DNA of 5,564 bases from an uncultured Eubacteriales bacterium (GTDB taxonomy: Bacteria > Bacillota > Clostridia > Oscillospirales > Oscillospiraceae), in the NCBI GenBank assembly GCA_902475515.1, contig CABSAB010000116.1, positions 1 to 5,564 on the forward strand. Reading direction: 5' to 3'. Position numbers and translations under genes: made by a program. Of the stretch, positions 5,096 through 5,564 are shown piece after piece (position 1 is the first letter of the stretch; the number at the start of each line of letters is the position of its first letter). The notes under the pieces are model-generated. The model was not told where the DNA came from. It made no database searches and saw nothing but the letters and a program-made list of their open reading frames with translations.

Positions 5096-5102
5096 TTTTT
5101 TT
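5067..5102 (+). terminator. Intrinsic terminator, expression platform of the Mn2+ riboswitch
   Basis: GAGACTTATCTG (5067-5078) pairs with CAGATAGGTCTC (5084-5095) over 12 base pairs with one G-U pair and the loop TATAT, followed by seven T residues (5096-5102). It shares 5067-5074 with the aptamer's closing region. Without Mn2+ it should stop transcription about 40 bases before the mntP start codon. Confidence 0.92.
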
Positions 5103-5141
5103 ATGCTTGACCATACAAATTTTATGAGAAGGGGGAATACT

Positions 5142-5564
5142 ATGACTCTGATCGAGCTTTTTATTCTGGCGGTGGGGCTGAGTATGGACGCCTTTGCGGT
5201 GTCCATCTGTAAGGGGCTTTCTGTGGAGAAGCTCCAGCCCCAGCATCCGCTGCTGTGCGGTATCTATTTCGGCGGATTTCAGGCATTGATGCCCTTCCTG
5301 GGGTGGCTTTTGGGCCGCCAGTTTCAAGGCCTTATCACCAGCATTGACCACTGGATCGCCTTTGTACTGCTGGGGATCATCGGCTTTAACATGGTCCGGG
5401 AGGCCCTGGGACCAGAGGACGAGACCCCCGATGCCTCCTTCTCTCCCGGCGCCATGCTGCCCCTGGCCATCGCCACCAGCATCGACGCGCTGGCCGTGGG
5501 CGTGACCTTTGCCTTTCTGGAGGTCCGTTCGATCAGGATCTTCAATCCCATGGCCATGAGCACA
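5142..5564 (+). CDS. mntP: Manganese efflux pump MntP, 5' portion (runs off the window)
   Basis: Inner-membrane exporter that removes excess Mn2+ from the cytoplasm. The first 141 codons are present of a family usually about 180-190 residues long, and the frame is open to the last base. Two internally similar halves are visible: GLSMDAFAVSICKG (12-25) in the first and ATSIDALAVGVTFAF (111-125) in the second. They place Asp16 and Asp115 inside membrane helices, where family members use acidic residues for metal transport. GGFQALMPFLGW (44-55) and DHWIAFVLLGIIGFNM (69-84) are also typical. An acidic cytoplasmic-type loop (about 88-102) links the halves. ATG 5142 follows AGAAGGGGG (5127-5135) at good spacing. 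It is controlled by the upstream Mn2+ riboswitch. The missing piece should be the last one or two helices. Confidence 0.93.
   Translation, partial: MTLIELFILAVGLSMDAFAVSICKGLSVEKLQPQHPLLCGIYFGGFQALMPFLGWLLGRQFQGLITSIDHWIAFVLLGIIGFNMVREALGPEDETPDASFSPGAMLPLAIATSIDALAVGVTFAFLEVRSIRIFNPMAMST

Noticed and set aside
1..5564. CRISPR arrays, tRNA/rRNA genes, insertion sequences, phage or defence genes
   Set aside because: No regularly spaced repeats, no cloverleaf-like segments, no transposase or integrase motifs and no terminal inverted repeats with target duplications were seen by eye.

Overview
The window looks like chromosomal DNA from a GC-rich gut Clostridia, probably Oscillospirales/Oscillospiraceae-like. 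That placement is inferred from the fairly high GC content, strong AGGAGG-type ribosome binding sites, the manganese riboswitch and the gene families; no phylogenetic marker is present. All supported genes lie on the + strand.

Layout. Bases 3-176 hold the 3' end of an unrecognised gene. Bases 177-423 are a non-coding control region with a good extended -10 promoter (316-344) and a structured leader. A galactose/glucose-type (Mgl) ABC transporter follows: lipoprotein sugar-binding protein mglB (424-1488), a 128-base gap with two strong RNA hairpins, double-domain ATPase mglA (1617-3128) and permease mglC (3142-4155). A small 95-residue gene of unknown function (4155-4442) is joined to mglC by a one-base TAATG stop/start overlap. 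It encodes an acidic, helical, single-pass membrane protein and is the least described element here. The unit ends at a perfect inverted repeat (4452-4478).

Next comes a DUF523/TudS-family protein with three candidate iron-sulfur cysteines (4501-4929). Its 3' flank packs a stem-loop that overlaps a consensus-like promoter (4949-4977). That promoter drives a yybP-ykoY class Mn2+ riboswitch with a textbook intrinsic terminator (to 5102), which controls the manganese exporter mntP (5142 to the window end, truncated).

How the parts work together. The MglB lipoprotein captures sugar outside the cell, the MglC dimer forms the channel, and MglA powers import. The hairpins after mglB would let binding protein be made in excess over MglA/MglC. 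The small coupled protein is probably made in step with MglC and may act with the transporter; that is inference. MntP is an independent metal-homeostasis unit, switched on when Mn2+ stabilises the aptamer and blocks the terminator.
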